Below the pieces are notes generated by a model. It did not search any database and was not told the origin of the DNA. It saw only the letters and a program-made list of their open reading frames with translations. DNA of 20,289 nt from the NCBI GenBank assembly GCA_964547995.1, contig CAZJRB010000126.1:1-20289 (forward strand), given 5' to 3'. Made by a program: the position numbers and the translations under genes. Position 1 is the stretch's first letter. The number at the start of each line of letters is the position of its first letter. Shown here piece after piece: positions 20,277 through 20,289 of this stretch. Source of the stretch: CAZJRB01 sp964547995. GTDB taxonomy: Bacteria; Planctomycetota; Planctomycetia; Pirellulales; Thermoguttaceae.

Positions 20277-20289
20277 ATTAGCATCGAAC

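Noticed and set aside
20262..20289. Terminal GTTTGAATTAGCATCGAAC as the start of a CRISPR repeat or 16S-like sequence
   Set aside because: There is only one partial copy at the window edge and no second repeat to compare; the resemblance to 16S is too weak.

Overview
The window reads as chromosomal DNA of a planctomycete (Planctomycetota, probably a Pirellulales-like lineage). This rests on the high GC content, a sulfatase fused to a glycosidase, a leucine-rich-repeat protein of the planctomycete 'T-x-I-x-D-x-G-L' type, small lipoproteins, a Hanks-type kinase, scattered single genes rather than long operons, and intergenic regions packed with short palindromic repeats. No rRNA, tRNA, CRISPR array or complete insertion sequence was seen. 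The assignment is inferred from gene style, not from a marker gene.

Layout. 1-489: 3' end of asd (aspartate-semialdehyde dehydrogenase). 424-1518: a decayed recombination locus with an N-terminal tyrosine-recombinase (integron-integrase-like) fragment on the minus strand, a large hairpin and an attC-like site. 1519-3603: truA and a GT4 glycosyltransferase. 3765-8288: Ser/Thr kinase, accA, a duplicated LRR membrane protein and a Bax-inhibitor-1/YccA-type membrane protein, all on +. 8530-9291: cvpA-like gene on -. 9661-10368: YdjM-type membrane metal-dependent hydrolase. 10384-11514 (-): a nucleotidyltransferase-fold protein and dtd. 11762-12820: pdxA. 12934-14449: a small membrane protein (-), a histidine phosphatase (+, probably leaderless) and a tiny lipoprotein (-). 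14650-17742 (-): a 1030-residue sulfatase / GH43-GH117-like / beta-sandwich fusion. 17881-19562: a lipoprotein, then a secreted cysteine-rich repeat protein behind a structured leader. 19872-20276: a GT2 glycosyltransferase that stops abruptly near the window end.

The genes are mostly independent housekeeping or surface functions: lysine/threonine and B6 biosynthesis, fatty-acid initiation, tRNA modification and proofreading, glycosylation, and sulfated-polysaccharide breakdown.

The most unusual signal is the set of short repeat elements that sit inside or at the ends of genes while keeping the frame open. An 87-bp palindrome supplies the asd stop codon. A 33-bp hairpin repeat lies in frame inside truA and inside the integrase fragment. 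A GGGCAGGGG micro-motif occurs eleven times, mostly in coding DNA. A 123-bp palindrome appears to split the sulfatase signal peptide. A TAGGGTGGG repeat supplies the phosphatase stop codon. The second standout is the leader of the cysteine-rich gene, which can form a long closing stem and a textbook H-type pseudoknot.
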